Shown here: positions 1 to 8,315 of the stretch, in pieces
Numbering within the stretch: position 1 is the first letter of the stretch
Layout of the letters: the number at the start of each line of letters is the position of its first letter
Source of the DNA: Candidatus Zhuqueibacterota bacterium
GTDB lineage: Bacteria > BS750m-G25
Assembly (NCBI GenBank): GCA_016783505.1
Contig: JADHWK010000003.1
Span: 1-64,000 of the forward strand
Reading direction: 5' to 3'
DNA: 64,000 nucleotides
Made by a program: the position numbers and the translations under genes
The notes under the pieces: generated by a model
Seen by the model: only the letters and a program-made list of their open reading frames with translations
Databases searched by the model: none
What the model was told of the DNA's origin: nothing

Positions 1-617
1 ATTGGCAGGAAATCTTTGCCCAAGCCGGCTTCAGCATGTCTTAAAAACTCTCCTGACTCATCCAACAAGATGATCCAGGCATTGTAGTATTCTCTATTCT
101 CGATGAGATTCTCACAGGTGCTTTTCAGCAATCTGTCGCGGTCCTTTTCTCTGATAATGAGTTGATTGACGCTGCGAATAGCTCGCAGTACAAGGTTCAA
201 GTGTTTTAATTTCTTTTCCGCTATTCTCTTTGATCGGCGAACCTCTGCCTCGTTCAGCTCTCTTTTAATTGCGGGAATGAACCTTGAGAAATTGCTCTTC
301 ATTATAAAGTCATGGGCTCCTGCTTTCAGAGAATCCACTGCTGCTTCTTCACCTATAACTCCTGATACGATTATGAATGGAAGGTCCAGACCACTATTAC
401 GTAATAATTCCAACGCTTCTGAAACAGAGAAATGAGGCATATTATAATCAGAAATAATGATATCCCATTTCTGTTGGTTAAGCGCTTCGCTCATGGCGTC
501 GCTAGTGTCAACCCGCCGAAAGGTAACATCATAGTTGTTCTTTTTAATCTCCCGAGCTAGTAATAGCGCGTCATCTTCAGAGTCTTCAATAATCAATACT
601 CGAAGAGTTGTTTTCAT
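1..617 (-). CDS. Receiver-GAF signalling protein, 3' end outside window
   Basis: This partial gene starts at the ATG at 617 and runs off the left edge, giving about 205 residues. The first ~125 residues are a CheY-type receiver with an acidic pocket (residues 11-12), the phosphoacceptor Asp57 in ISDYNMP, and a KAGAHDFIMK segment. A helical linker follows, then the start of what looks like a GAF domain (CENLIENREYYNAWIILLD). Proteins of this build usually continue into a histidine kinase or another output domain, but that part is not visible. It lies 12 bp after the preceding response regulator gene (630-1067), so both probably belong to the operon that begins with the porin at 5768. The receiver call is firm; the GAF call is moderate and the output domain is unknown. 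Confidence 0.8.
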   Translation of the reverse strand, partial: MKTTLRVLIIEDSEDDALLLAREIKKNNYDVTFRRVDTSDAMSEALNQQKWDIIISDYNMPHFSVSEALELLRNSGLDLPFIIVSGVIGEEAAVDSLKAGAHDFIMKSNFSRFIPAIKRELNEAEVRRSKRIAEKKLKHLNLVLRAIRSVNQLIIREKDRDRLLKSTCENLIENREYYNAWIILLDESGEFLRHAEAGLGKDFLP

Positions 618-629
618 GACAATCCTCCG

Positions 630-1067
630 TTATTTTGGTGGAGATTCGTTCAAGACCAGCCAGTATAATCCTAATTGTCTTACCGCTTCACTGAACTGGA
701 TGAAGTCCACCGGTTTTTTAATATAGCTGTTTGCACCCAATTTGTAGCTTTCAACTAAGTCGCTCTCCTCGGTTGATGAAGTAAGTATGACCACAGGAAG
801 CAGTTTTGTCCGCTTGACTGCTCTGATTCGTTTCAATACTTCGAGTCCGTTAATCTTTGGCAGCTTAAGATCCAAAAGAATAACTTCAGGAAGTTCTTCG
901 ATTTCTCGATCAGCGTATTTACCAGAACAGAAAAGATAGTCTAGTGCTTCTGCTCCGTCACTTACCACAATCACCTCGTTCATTATTTGGTTTTTCTTAA
1001 GAGCCCTTAAAGTCAGATCCTGGTCGTCAGGATTATCTTCTACAAGTAAAATAGTTTTTTTATCCAT
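630..1067 (-). CDS. Single-domain response regulator (Rcp1-like)
   Basis: This 145-residue CheY-like receiver has no output domain. The phosphoacceptor is Asp66 (VILLDLKLP), with the acidic pair in VEDNPDD, the switch Thr/Ser in ILTSS and the Lys in KKPVD. The DNPDDQDLTLRALKK opening and the FCSGKY loop are typical of the Rcp1/bacteriophytochrome-partner receiver subfamily. An in-frame start lies upstream at 1151, but that would overlap the kinase gene by 65 bp. The ATG at 1067 follows an AAGGAG Shine-Dalgarno and is preferred. It directly follows the histidine kinase at 1087-2574 and is probably its phosphotransfer partner. Confidence 0.9.
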   Translation of the reverse strand: MDKKTILLVEDNPDDQDLTLRALKKNQIMNEVIVVSDGAEALDYLFCSGKYADREIEELPEVILLDLKLPKINGLEVLKRIRAVKRTKLLPVVILTSSTEESDLVESYKLGANSYIKKPVDFIQFSEAVRQLGLYWLVLNESPPK

Positions 1068-1086
1068 TTTATTTCTCCTTTTTAGA

Positions 1087-2574
1087 TTACAATGTGAAAT
1101 AGAAGGTTGCACCTTTTTCAACCGCGCCTTCCGCCCATACTTTTCCACCATGACGGTTGATAATGCGCTTGACAGTGGCTAAACCTATACCAGTACCTTC
1201 GAACTCCTTTGAAGAGTGCAAGCGCTGAAAAGCGTTAAATAGTTTATCAGTATATAGTGATTCGAAACCAGCACCGTCGTCACGGACAAAAAACACCTCT
1301 TTGCCATCACTCTGAGTGACACCAAATTCTATTCTTGCCTTTAGACGGTTCCCGGTGAACTTCCAGGCATTGCTCAGCAGGTTTTCCATTAGGAGACGCA
1401 AGAGATGTGTGTCACCACAAGTGGTTAATCCCGGCGCGACAACAAAGGTAACCTGACGCTCGGGTTGTGTCTTCCGAAGCTCCTCAGCGATTGACTGTGC
1501 CAGGGCACTGAGGTTAACCGTCTCGTGTCTCATTTCACTACGTGTCACGCGCGATAGACTGAGCAAATCGTCAATGAGCACTCCCATGCGCTGGGTGGCC
1601 GAACGCACCCGTTGCAGGTAGTCTTTGCCGTTTTCATCTAGCCTATCCGGGTAGTCTTCCATAAGTGCCTGGCTGAACCCATCGATACTCCTCAGCGGTG
1701 CACGCAGGTCATGTGAAACGGAGTAGGCAAAGGCCTCCAGTTCTTTGTTAACGGCAGCGAGTTCGGTGTTGGCTTTTAGAGTTTCCTCTTCGGCTCGCTT
1801 GCGCTCGGCGACTTCTCTATTCAACTCATTGCGCGAGGCAGTGATTCCTTTCAAACTTTCCGTCATTTCATTAAATGCAGCAGCCAATTGGCCAAGCTCG
1901 TCTTTGGTTTGAATCCCGACCTTATGCTCGAGATCTCCTTTACCAATTATTTTTGTACCTTTTGTCAGTTCATCCAGTGGTTTTGAAATACTTCTAGCCA
2001 CAAGTAGTGAAGAAGTTGTTACAGTAATAGCAAGAATTATCATCAAAGCTGAAGTCAAGATTGTACTTAGTCTTTGAAATGCCTTTACTTCAGCCTGTGC
2101 CCCTTCAGCAAGTATGGAAGCACCGGTGAATATTGAGTGGGATGTTATTAATAGATGAGCCACTAATCTTTCCTCTAGTGCAATAGCAGCATCAATCTTT
2201 TCCTGAGAAGCTCCCTCTTGAATAAGCTTTTGTGTTTTTTGGCTACGTTCAGTTATTTTTGTGAATAAATCACCGAGAGAGGCATAATCAGTACGTATTG
2301 ATGTCAGTTCTTCTTTTGCTGCTTCATCCAGAATCTCCGCCAAAGAATTATATTTTGAATGCCATTGCTGCTCCATTCGTTCTTCGCGGTGCAGCAAATA
2401 GTCATATGTAAGTATGTCAAGCTCTGCTACACCTCCGTGTACATTATCTAGTAGCTCATGTTTCTTGCTTCCTTCGGCTATTCTACCTGACGTCACCAAA
2501 ACCAAAGAAAGGAGGATTACAACCAGGATAATTGAAATCCCGGCACTCATATATAATTTGCTTTTGATGTTCAT
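1087..2574 (-). CDS. Membrane sensor histidine kinase (HAMP-HisKA-HATPase)
   Basis: This 495-residue kinase has a first membrane helix (~10-30), a helical periplasmic region (~31-170), a second membrane helix (~172-194), a HAMP linker, a coiled coil (ERKRAEEE), HisKA with His288 in [11 protein letters not shown], and HATPase_c with N-box [10 protein letters not shown] and G-boxes DDGAGF and GTGIGLATV. The catalytic end resembles phytochrome-type kinases that pass phosphate to separate receivers, consistent with the adjacent single-domain regulator. Oddly, its first 19 residues are nearly the same as those of the binding protein encoded upstream (2588-3613), and the similarity extends to the DNA. 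The gene lies 13 bp after that binding-protein gene. Sensing of the ligand-loaded binding proteins is an inference from this context. Confidence 0.93.
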   Translation of the reverse strand: MNIKSKLYMSAGISIILVVILLSLVLVTSGRIAEGSKKHELLDNVHGGVAELDILTYDYLLHREERMEQQWHSKYNSLAEILDEAAKEELTSIRTDYASLGDLFTKITERSQKTQKLIQEGASQEKIDAAIALEERLVAHLLITSHSIFTGASILAEGAQAEVKAFQRLSTILTSALMIILAITVTTSSLLVARSISKPLDELTKGTKIIGKGDLEHKVGIQTKDELGQLAAAFNEMTESLKGITASRNELNREVAERKRAEEETLKANTELAAVNKELEAFAYSVSHDLRAPLRSIDGFSQALMEDYPDRLDENGKDYLQRVRSATQRMGVLIDDLLSLSRVTRSEMRHETVNLSALAQSIAEELRKTQPERQVTFVVAPGLTTCGDTHLLRLLMENLLSNAWKFTGNRLKARIEFGVTQSDGKEVFFVRDDGAGFESLYTDKLFNAFQRLHSSKEFEGTGIGLATVKRIINRHGGKVWAEGAVEKGATFYFTL

Positions 2575-3613
2575 TCTAACATCCCTTTTAACGAATTATG
2601 GTAACCGCCTTTGGCTTAATCTCTTCCAAAATGTCAGAATAGATATAATCCAGGTAATTGGGAACTTCTGTTGCGTCGGTTAGGTTATTGTCAATTGCCC
2701 ATCGTGCTTCGTCTTCTAAAGTTATTATTATGGCTTGGTCCAGTATCAACTGAAATTCAAAGTCATTCCAGATAGAAACTACAAGCTCTTTATCTAGTTT
2801 TAACCGTTGAGAAACGATATTTATTGCTTCCTCTTTATTTTTCTGGATGAATTCCTCTCCCTTTTCAATTGCTTTCAAGAATCTCTTTAAGGTTTCTGGA
2901 TTATTATCCATAAAATTCCTGTTAGGTACAAAATAAAAATCTTCCCGAAAAATCTTTGCACCTCCTCTAGGCTGAAGACGAACAGCGTTCTCGTCCAGTA
3001 GTTTCTTGGCGTTCCAAATATGTGGTTCCCAGGTACTGATTGCATCTACTCGTCCGTCTACCAGGGCTTGAGGTAACTCTGATGCTTCTATATCAATGGT
3101 CTCAACCTCAGAAAGTTGAAGGCCACTATGAATCAAAAACAAACCTAAGAAGAAGTGTCCGGTCGAGCCCTTGGTTATTCCCACTGTTTTGCCTTTTAGA
3201 TCTGAAGGATTTTTTATCCCTCTATCCTGCCTGGTAAGTATTTTGACATCGTTATTAGAATAAACCATCGTTGCAATAATAACGTAATCATCCCTATCAA
3301 AGCTGTTGAACATAACCGGTGTCTGAGCCACGGTAACCATATCGAGGTTCCCTTCATTCAACATTGTGGCAAGAGCAGTCCTTCCAGAATCAAATTCTTT
3401 GATAGTTAAATCAAGCCCTTCCCTTTCAAAATAGCCTTTATTCTCTGCCACCCAGACTGGCGCCGTAAGCAAGCTGGTTTCCACTCCGAGGGTTACTTTT
3501 TCAATCTCCTCTGGTTTTACCGGCTGTTCTTGACAACCGCCAACTGAAATTCCAATTACAACCAAAATAATCGAGAGCCTAGCATTCATATATAATTTGT
3601 TTTTGATGTTCAT
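2520..3613. repeat. Duplicated 54-bp 5' coding leader
   Basis: The first 54 bp of the kinase gene (2521-2574) and of the binding-protein gene (3560-3613) are direct repeats that agree at about 45 positions. The last 28 bp before the start codons are almost identical. The shared stretch encodes the N-terminal signal or membrane segment of both proteins (MNIKxKLYMxAxxSIILVV). The span given runs from one copy to the other. Confidence 0.85.
2588..3613 (-). CDS. NMT1/SsuA-type substrate-binding lipoprotein
   Basis: This 341-residue protein has an N-terminal lipoprotein signal with the lipobox ISVGGC (Cys27). It then follows the NMT1/SsuA/TauA periplasmic-binding pattern: [26 protein letters not shown], then [18 protein letters not shown], then [11 protein letters not shown]. 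Such proteins normally deliver nitrogen or sulfur compounds, thiamine precursors or similar ligands to ABC transporters. No permease or ATPase gene is nearby; the neighbours are a paralogous binding protein (14 bp away) and a histidine kinase (13 bp away). A sensory role as a ligand receptor is therefore plausible but inferred. The C-terminal ~30 residues ([15 protein letters not shown], LEExKP, IIR) are almost the same as in the paralogue. The ligand is unknown. Confidence 0.88.
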   Translation of the reverse strand: MNIKNKLYMNARLSIILVVIGISVGGCQEQPVKPEEIEKVTLGVETSLLTAPVWVAENKGYFEREGLDLTIKEFDSGRTALATMLNEGNLDMVTVAQTPVMFNSFDRDDYVIIATMVYSNNDVKILTRQDRGIKNPSDLKGKTVGITKGSTGHFFLGLFLIHSGLQLSEVETIDIEASELPQALVDGRVDAISTWEPHIWNAKKLLDENAVRLQPRGGAKIFREDFYFVPNRNFMDNNPETLKRFLKAIEKGEEFIQKNKEEAINIVSQRLKLDKELVVSIWNDFEFQLILDQAIIITLEDEARWAIDNNLTDATEVPNYLDYIYSDILEEIKPKAVTIIR

Positions 3614-3627
3614 CTTAAACCTCCCTT

Positions 3628-4635
3628 TTAACGTATTATTCCAATAGCTCCCGGTTTAACCTCTTCCAAAGCATCCAGGTAAATATAATCAAGATAGTTT
3701 GGAACTCGTGTGGCATCAGTTAGCTTATTATTGATTCTCCATCTTGCCTGGTCTTCAAATGAGATCAACATGGCCTGTTCAAGGGTAACGGTAAACTCCT
3801 GTTTTGGCCAACTGTAATCTATGTAATCCGATTCATAATCAAATCTATCCTTTACGAACTCTTTGGCTTCTTCAGAATTGTCTTTAATATAATCCTCTGC
3901 CTCTAATACTGATTTTATAAAGCGCTTAGCTGCTGCAGGATTGTTTTTGATCCAATCCTCTTTTGTAAGTAATACAAAGTAAAAATCCTGTCCCCCAGGC
4001 CAGCTTATTGCATTATCACCTAGTTCTTCCTTTATATCATAAACATTAGGGTCCCATGTAAAACCGGCATCTATATCTCCATTAAGCACAGCCTCAACTA
4101 TTTCACCTGGTTTTAAATCAACAAGCTCTACATCTTTGTATGAAAGAGCATTGAATATTAAAAATCTTCCAAGAGCAAACTCACCACCACTCCTTTTTGT
4201 GACTCCAATCTTTTTCCCTATTAAATCATCTATTGTTGTAATTCCTTTATCTTTTCGGGCGACTAATTCCTTAACTTCTACGGTAGCAACAGTTCCAAAT
4301 ACCCTGAGGTCTGTATAATCAAAACTATTGCTGACAAAAACAAAATCGGCCGAGGCGGCAATATCAGCTTCCCCAGCTATAAGCGCATCAGCAGCAGCTT
4401 TACCAGATTGAAAATCTTTTATTGTTACATCCAAACCATTTTCTTCAAAGTATCCCTGAACTTCAGCAACATAAACAAGGGCTCCAGTTTCTCCGGCATA
4501 AGCTGCTAAAGTAATTTTTTTCACAGGTCCCGTGTATTTTTCTGGTTGTTTCTGAATCGGCCAATAAATGCTAATTCCCAGAGTCACCACCACGACCACG
4601 ATGATAATTCCAATTATTGTTTTTATAGACAACAC
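3628..4635 (-). CDS. NMT1/SsuA-type binding protein, membrane-anchored
   Basis: This 335-residue paralogue of the 2588-3613 product has the same domain (YVAEVQGYFEENGLDVTIKDF, IGKKIGVTKRSGGEFALGRF, DAGFTWDPNVYD) and a near-identical C-terminus. It differs at the N-terminus: instead of a lipobox there is one hydrophobic helix (residues ~5-25) followed by YWPIQK, so it is either anchored in the inner membrane or cleaved by signal peptidase I. It lies 14 bp downstream of the porin gene and 14 bp upstream of its paralogue. The pair is a tandem duplication whose ligand sites have diverged, so two related ligands may be recognised. No ABC permease or ATPase accompanies it. Confidence 0.87.
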   Translation of the reverse strand: MLSIKTIIGIIIVVVVVTLGISIYWPIQKQPEKYTGPVKKITLAAYAGETGALVYVAEVQGYFEENGLDVTIKDFQSGKAAADALIAGEADIAASADFVFVSNSFDYTDLRVFGTVATVEVKELVARKDKGITTIDDLIGKKIGVTKRSGGEFALGRFLIFNALSYKDVELVDLKPGEIVEAVLNGDIDAGFTWDPNVYDIKEELGDNAISWPGGQDFYFVLLTKEDWIKNNPAAAKRFIKSVLEAEDYIKDNSEEAKEFVKDRFDYESDYIDYSWPKQEFTVTLEQAMLISFEDQARWRINNKLTDATRVPNYLDYIYLDALEEVKPGAIGIIR

Positions 4636-4649
4636 GCCCTCCTATTAAA

Positions 4650-5768
4650 TTAAAAAAAGAGTTGTAGCTGTAAACGTACCCTATCATCATCTCTGCCTTT
4701 AGTCGCTGCATTGTTCCACAGGTGGCTATAGTCTGCTTGTAATTTTACATGATGACTATTAAAATAGTAGTTTAGAGAGGCTCCTGCCTCTTGAGGGTCA
4801 ATAGTATCTGTTCCGAGCGAGCCATTTTTAGAAATCTTTGCCCATCGTCCGGCAACTTCGAGGCGTTCGGGAAAGAGGAAAAATCCTGTCTGTCCTAAAA
4901 AACCATAATCTGTTTCACTCTTGTCATAATTATGAGCCATATTTGCTAGCGCTAAACCAGAAAACCGTAGATAACGAAACGCAATGTCACCTGTAACGCG
5001 GGTCAGTCTATTATTATCGATACTTGCGTTCCCCTCATCATAAATGGCGGCAACACCGATGGCCAAGCTGGGATCGCTCAATGCTTCAAGATCAGAAATA
5101 AAATAATTATGTTTCCCTAAAATATTCGCCACAATGCGCCCGCCAGTCATTAGCTTGTTATTGAAGTTGACTTGATTACGTCCGTCCCCATTCATTAAAA
5201 ATAAGTCATATTCCAGACGATCTGAGAATAAGGTTCCGTGAACATCCACACCCAAATCGCGCTCAAAACCGAGAACCGTATTGATAATGGAACGATCCAC
5301 ACATTGTAAAGCCCAAGATGGTTCTAAATTTTCATGGTCATAAAAGACAAAAAACTGTCCTATTTTAATCTGGAAATACTTTTTCCATTGCCAGTCTACC
5401 CACATATCCCGCAAATTGGACGTTGCTCCTCCCTGTGTCCCCGGCAATTCAAACATCACTCTAAATTTTAGGTTGGGATTGAAAAAACTACCGAAAAAGC
5501 GCATTTGTCCGCGACGTAAAATAAAAGTATTGGTATCGCTAGCCTTATTGGCTACTACATTATGGAACTGAGGTTGTATCAAAAACTGTATTTTTAACGA
5601 ATAGACACCATCCACCGTTTTAATGTATAATCCCTTTTGGTAACCGATTTCAATCTGTTCGGTCCATGGGTCCTCAGCCTCACCTGCATTGGCCATAAGG
5701 GTGTGTCCCCATAATAAAACGAGGAAGCCGACGGGAAAAAACCACATAGACATTCTTATCATTTTCAT
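4650..5768 (-). CDS. Outer-membrane porin, phosphate-selective (OprP/OprO) type
   Basis: This 372-residue protein has a signal peptide (~1-28, cleavage near MANAGEA) and a body of alternating beta-strands ending in an aromatic LQLQLFF, the usual outer-membrane barrel signature. The FILRRGQMRFFGSFFNPNLKFRVMFELPG and IKIGQFF stretches match the Porin_O_P family, whose members form anion- or phosphate-selective pores. It is the first gene of the block that continues into two binding proteins, a histidine kinase and regulators, so it may admit the ligand that those proteins detect. The specificity is not readable from sequence. The gene shows that the organism is diderm. Confidence 0.85.
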   Translation of the reverse strand: MKMIRMSMWFFPVGFLVLLWGHTLMANAGEAEDPWTEQIEIGYQKGLYIKTVDGVYSLKIQFLIQPQFHNVVANKASDTNTFILRRGQMRFFGSFFNPNLKFRVMFELPGTQGGATSNLRDMWVDWQWKKYFQIKIGQFFVFYDHENLEPSWALQCVDRSIINTVLGFERDLGVDVHGTLFSDRLEYDLFLMNGDGRNQVNFNNKLMTGGRIVANILGKHNYFISDLEALSDPSLAIGVAAIYDEGNASIDNNRLTRVTGDIAFRYLRFSGLALANMAHNYDKSETDYGFLGQTGFFLFPERLEVAGRWAKISKNGSLGTDTIDPQEAGASLNYYFNSHHVKLQADYSHLWNNAATKGRDDDRVRLQLQLFF

Positions 5769-5777
5769 CCTTTCAAA

Positions 5778-6165
5778 TCAGACCCAAAATCGTTTGAAAG
5801 CCTTCATGGTTGCCCAGACTACTCTTTCTTGATCTTGTTGCCCTCCTTCCTCAAGGAATGAAAGATCAAAAGGAGGATTTTTACACAACTCTTGAGACAA
5901 TCCGTTGACTTCCTGTTTCAGTTCAATCTTTCGCTCCTCGCGTCCTACGGCGAGATGATTGAATCTGTCCAGTTTTTCTGGCCTTTGTTTAAGACCCTCC
6001 TACCGTTTACGCTCGGTTTCCGATACTTCGCCCGATGGGACACTTTCTTGCAACTCAGCAATAGTTTGACGCATTTCTACCAATTCATTTATAATTTGTT
6101 CTTTTGTTTTATCTTTACCCCTTATGAAAAATATGCCGTAGGGTTGCAAAGTGCCGATAACATTG
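5778..6165 (-). pseudogene. Degenerate coiled-coil ORF of PAS-kinase linker type
   Basis: Read on the minus strand just after the receiver gene, this frame gives KDKTKEQIINELVEMRQTIAELQES, then SETERKR, a TAG stop at 6000-6002, and then a further ~74 charged codons to a TGA at 5778. The first part is the conserved coiled-coil opening seen before PAS domains in many sensor kinases and in the small ORF at 11093-11254. A seven-codon insert (VPSGEVS) separates AELQES from ETERKR. No clear start codon with a ribosome-binding site is visible. It is probably the remnant of a kinase gene. Confidence 0.5.
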
Positions 6166-6537
6166 CTAAGCACTGGTATCCTGAATCAATTGTTTTAGGA
6201 TCACAGGTATCTTCTCAAATTCGTTTGATTTATCTAAAAAGAAGTCAGCCCCCAAATCCTTACACTTCTTCCGGTAGTGGGGGTAGGGATAGTTGGTCAG
6301 CATAATTACAACCAGAGCTGGATTATTTTTCTTGACCTCTTGTAGTACTTCGATCCCATTTCCCTGGGGCATACGTATATCTAATATAAGTGCGTCTGGT
6401 TTTAACCCTTTAACTAATTCTATTGTTTGTGCCGCATCCTGGGCCTCATAGATGCCGCTGATTCCCTCTATAGATGAAATCAATTTGGTTAGACTTTTCC
6501 TCACGATTGCGGAGTCATCAGCAATTAGTACTTTCAT
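6166..6537 (-). CDS. Single-domain response regulator
   Basis: This 123-residue CheY-like receiver has the acidic pocket ADDSA, the phosphoacceptor Asp53 in LILDIRMPQGNG, the switch Thr in IMLTNYPYPHY, and the conserved Lys in FLDKS. It has no output domain. Subfamily features (YRKKCKDLGADFFLDKSNEFEKI) match the small stand-alone receivers often found beside PAS-type kinases. The kinase remnant immediately downstream suggests it has lost its partner locally. It could be served by either kinase in this region. Confidence 0.88.
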   Translation of the reverse strand: MKVLIADDSAIVRKSLTKLISSIEGISGIYEAQDAAQTIELVKGLKPDALILDIRMPQGNGIEVLQEVKKNNPALVVIMLTNYPYPHYRKKCKDLGADFFLDKSNEFEKIPVILKQLIQDTSA

Positions 6538-6588
6538 TTTGAATCTCTTTACTTAACTACTTTCTAGATTAACTATTCATTTTTTTTA

Positions 6589-6612
6589 ATATACTATTAA
6601 ATAGTATAACAT
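6589..6612 (-). promoter_or_regulatory. Possible extended -10 promoter with palindrome
   Basis: The minus strand reads TGTTATACT (extended -10; TATACT at 6603-6608) about 65 bp before the receiver ATG at 6537. It overlaps a palindrome with 7-bp arms (ATACTAT, TTA, ATAGTAT) that could be an operator. There is no good -35 hexamer. Confidence 0.4.
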
Positions 6613-7073
6613 GGTATCGTAAAAAATATGATTTTTTTGTAGTATTTTTTGCTACAAAAGAATAATATGTTTTATAGTAAGAAGAGAATGGCGTGAACTA
6701 ACATACCGCTCTACTTGATAGGGGAACGAGTTTTTTATAAATTGGGATTTGAGAAAAGAGGTTGGGGGATATTAAATCCCGAGGGTAGGCCTAACGAAAA
6801 AAGAGTGGCTGGTGTTCAACGATTAGTTAGGCGGAATTAGTGCTCGCCCTGTAGTAGGGCACCTGAGCGAAAATGTGAGGGATCAGGGATGGGTAATTTA
6901 AACAATTGTTCCATAATGACCATTATGCTTCTATTGCTCTCTTTCACCCCCACCTTTACCCCGTTAGATTAAGTAACCTATCTAACGGGGCAAGCCCTCC
7001 TCCGTGGAGGGGGAGGGAATTTGAGCAAAATAACGTATTTTACTGTACCTTCACAATTGATTTTAACAATAGT
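6613..7073. other. Intergenic region with hairpins, no gene seen
   Basis: No coding frame is supported here. It contains a perfect 11-bp stem (CCCCGTTAGAT at 6959-6969 pairing with 6980-6990) with no adjacent T-tract, and small inverted repeats near 6846-6860 and 7000-7016. The role is unknown. Confidence 0.5.
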
Positions 7074-7706
7074 TCAATCAATTAACTTGTTTTGTATTAC
7101 ATAATGTATAAGTTCAACATTGGATCGCATATTCATTTTATCTAAAATGCGGGCACGATATGTATTTATGGTACTGGGGCTGAGCGAAAGTTCATCAGCT
7201 ATGTCATGGACGGTCTTCCCCAATCCAATTAAGCGGAGAACCTGAAATTCACGGTCGGATAATGATTCGTGAAGTGCCCTACCTTTATCTGATACCAGGG
7301 CAGAAGTTAGGTCTTCAGCAACAGTCTCGCTCACATACTTTCTACCATCAGCTACTTTTCTTATCGCTTTGACTAATTCAGCGGGTGCGCTCTCTTTTGT
7401 TATGTAACCAGATGCCCCTGCCTTTAAGGCCCTGATTGCAAACCGTTCCTCAGGATGCATGCTTAAAATAAGAACATTAATTCGGGGATTTATTGCTTTT
7501 AATTCCTTCAACACATCTAAGCCGCTTCTTCCCGGCATGCTTATATCAAGAACAATAACGTCACACTCTTTTTGCTTTACAAACTCAAGTACTTCCCGAG
7601 AATTTTGGGCTTCACCAACGACACTCAAATCAATCTCTCTGTCAATGATTTTTTTAAAGCCCTCTCTGATAAGAATGTGATCATCGGCAATAAGGATTTT
7701 TATCAT
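7074..7706 (-). CDS. NarL/LuxR-family response regulator
   Basis: This 210-residue regulator has a receiver domain (~1-120; phosphoacceptor Asp54 in IVLDISMPG, Lys in YITKES) and a C-terminal LuxR helix-turn-helix (~148-208: LSDREFQVLRLIGLGKTVHDIADELSLSPSTINTYRARI). Such proteins bind DNA as dimers after phosphorylation by HisKA_3-type kinases. The five-PAS HisKA_3 kinase at 8316-11096, on the same strand and separated only by a broken gene, is the likely partner. Targets are not evident. Confidence 0.93.
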   Translation of the reverse strand: MIKILIADDHILIREGFKKIIDREIDLSVVGEAQNSREVLEFVKQKECDVIVLDISMPGRSGLDVLKELKAINPRINVLILSMHPEERFAIRALKAGASGYITKESAPAELVKAIRKVADGRKYVSETVAEDLTSALVSDKGRALHESLSDREFQVLRLIGLGKTVHDIADELSLSPSTINTYRARILDKMNMRSNVELIHYVIQNKLID

Positions 7707-7868
7707 TGGTTTACTCCTATTTAAAAAGGTTTTATGCCCTGTTCCCTAATTTTTTTTACGGTCATTAAAATATTGTTAATGAGTGGTGGAGTGGTGAGTG
7801 ATAGAAAAGTGTTGTGTAGTATTTGTCGCTCGCTACTCGTAATATTTCATTATTCTCATCGTGCTTAC

Positions 7869-8266
7869 TTACGCATCTTCTGTGCCTTGTTTGCATTTTC
7901 GGAGATAAGCTATATATCCATTAATCTTCTCTATGAGAAAATAACCGTCCTTCTTGAGTTCTTCGTCATACCCTTTTTCTCCATATCCTTCGTCCAGACA
8001 AACGTTAATATCGTCAAGAATCTCTGCGACTGAACCCCTTGAAATCCTACCCCGATCCATCGGGGGATATTTTCAAGATAATGCCAACGTCCGTGACCTT
8101 CGGCTATATTGTTCGTAACAGAAACGATAGTTTTTCTCATCTGTGGGTTTAAACAATAGCGTTCTTCAGGCGGTAGTTGTTTAATGAGTTTAAAAACTTT
8201 TTGTCTAAACTTCCTCGCCAATTTATACAACTCAAAATCGTCCAACCTGTATTTTACTTTTAGCAT
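7869..8266 (-). pseudogene. Four-helix-bundle (23S-IVS type) gene, frameshifted by a palindrome
   Basis: The first part (from 8266) reads KYRLDDFELYKLARKF ... TIVSVTNNIAEGHGRWHYLENI, the opening of the four-helix-bundle family first described in 23S rRNA intervening sequences. The family normally continues QFCRISRGS; here that continuation (RISRGSVAEILDDINVC ... YLRKCKQG) lies in another frame ending at 7869. The break coincides with a perfect 16-bp palindrome at 8050-8065 (CCCCGATC/CATCGGGG). It stands where about 9 bp are expected, so the net gain of about 8 bp shifts the frame. No intact product can be made. The family is usually of unknown function. Confidence 0.85.
8050..8065. repeat. 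Palindrome inserted in a coding frame
   Basis: This perfect 16-bp palindrome, CCCCGATC followed by CATCGGGG, marks the frameshift point of the four-helix-bundle gene. It resembles the dispersed TCCCGAAnnTTCGGGA family (family A) found across the window. Confidence 0.75.
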
Positions 8267-8315
8267 TTGGCAGAATTTTCCTTTATATTACCACTAACTA
8301 CTCACCAATAACCAC

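Noticed and set aside
2588-4635. ABC transporter operon
   Set aside because: Two binding-protein genes are present, but no permease or ATPase gene lies within the window on either side.
5892-6305. Plus-strand ORF of 137 codons
   Set aside because: It runs across the receiver gene and the coiled-coil remnant on the opposite strand and resembles no protein family.
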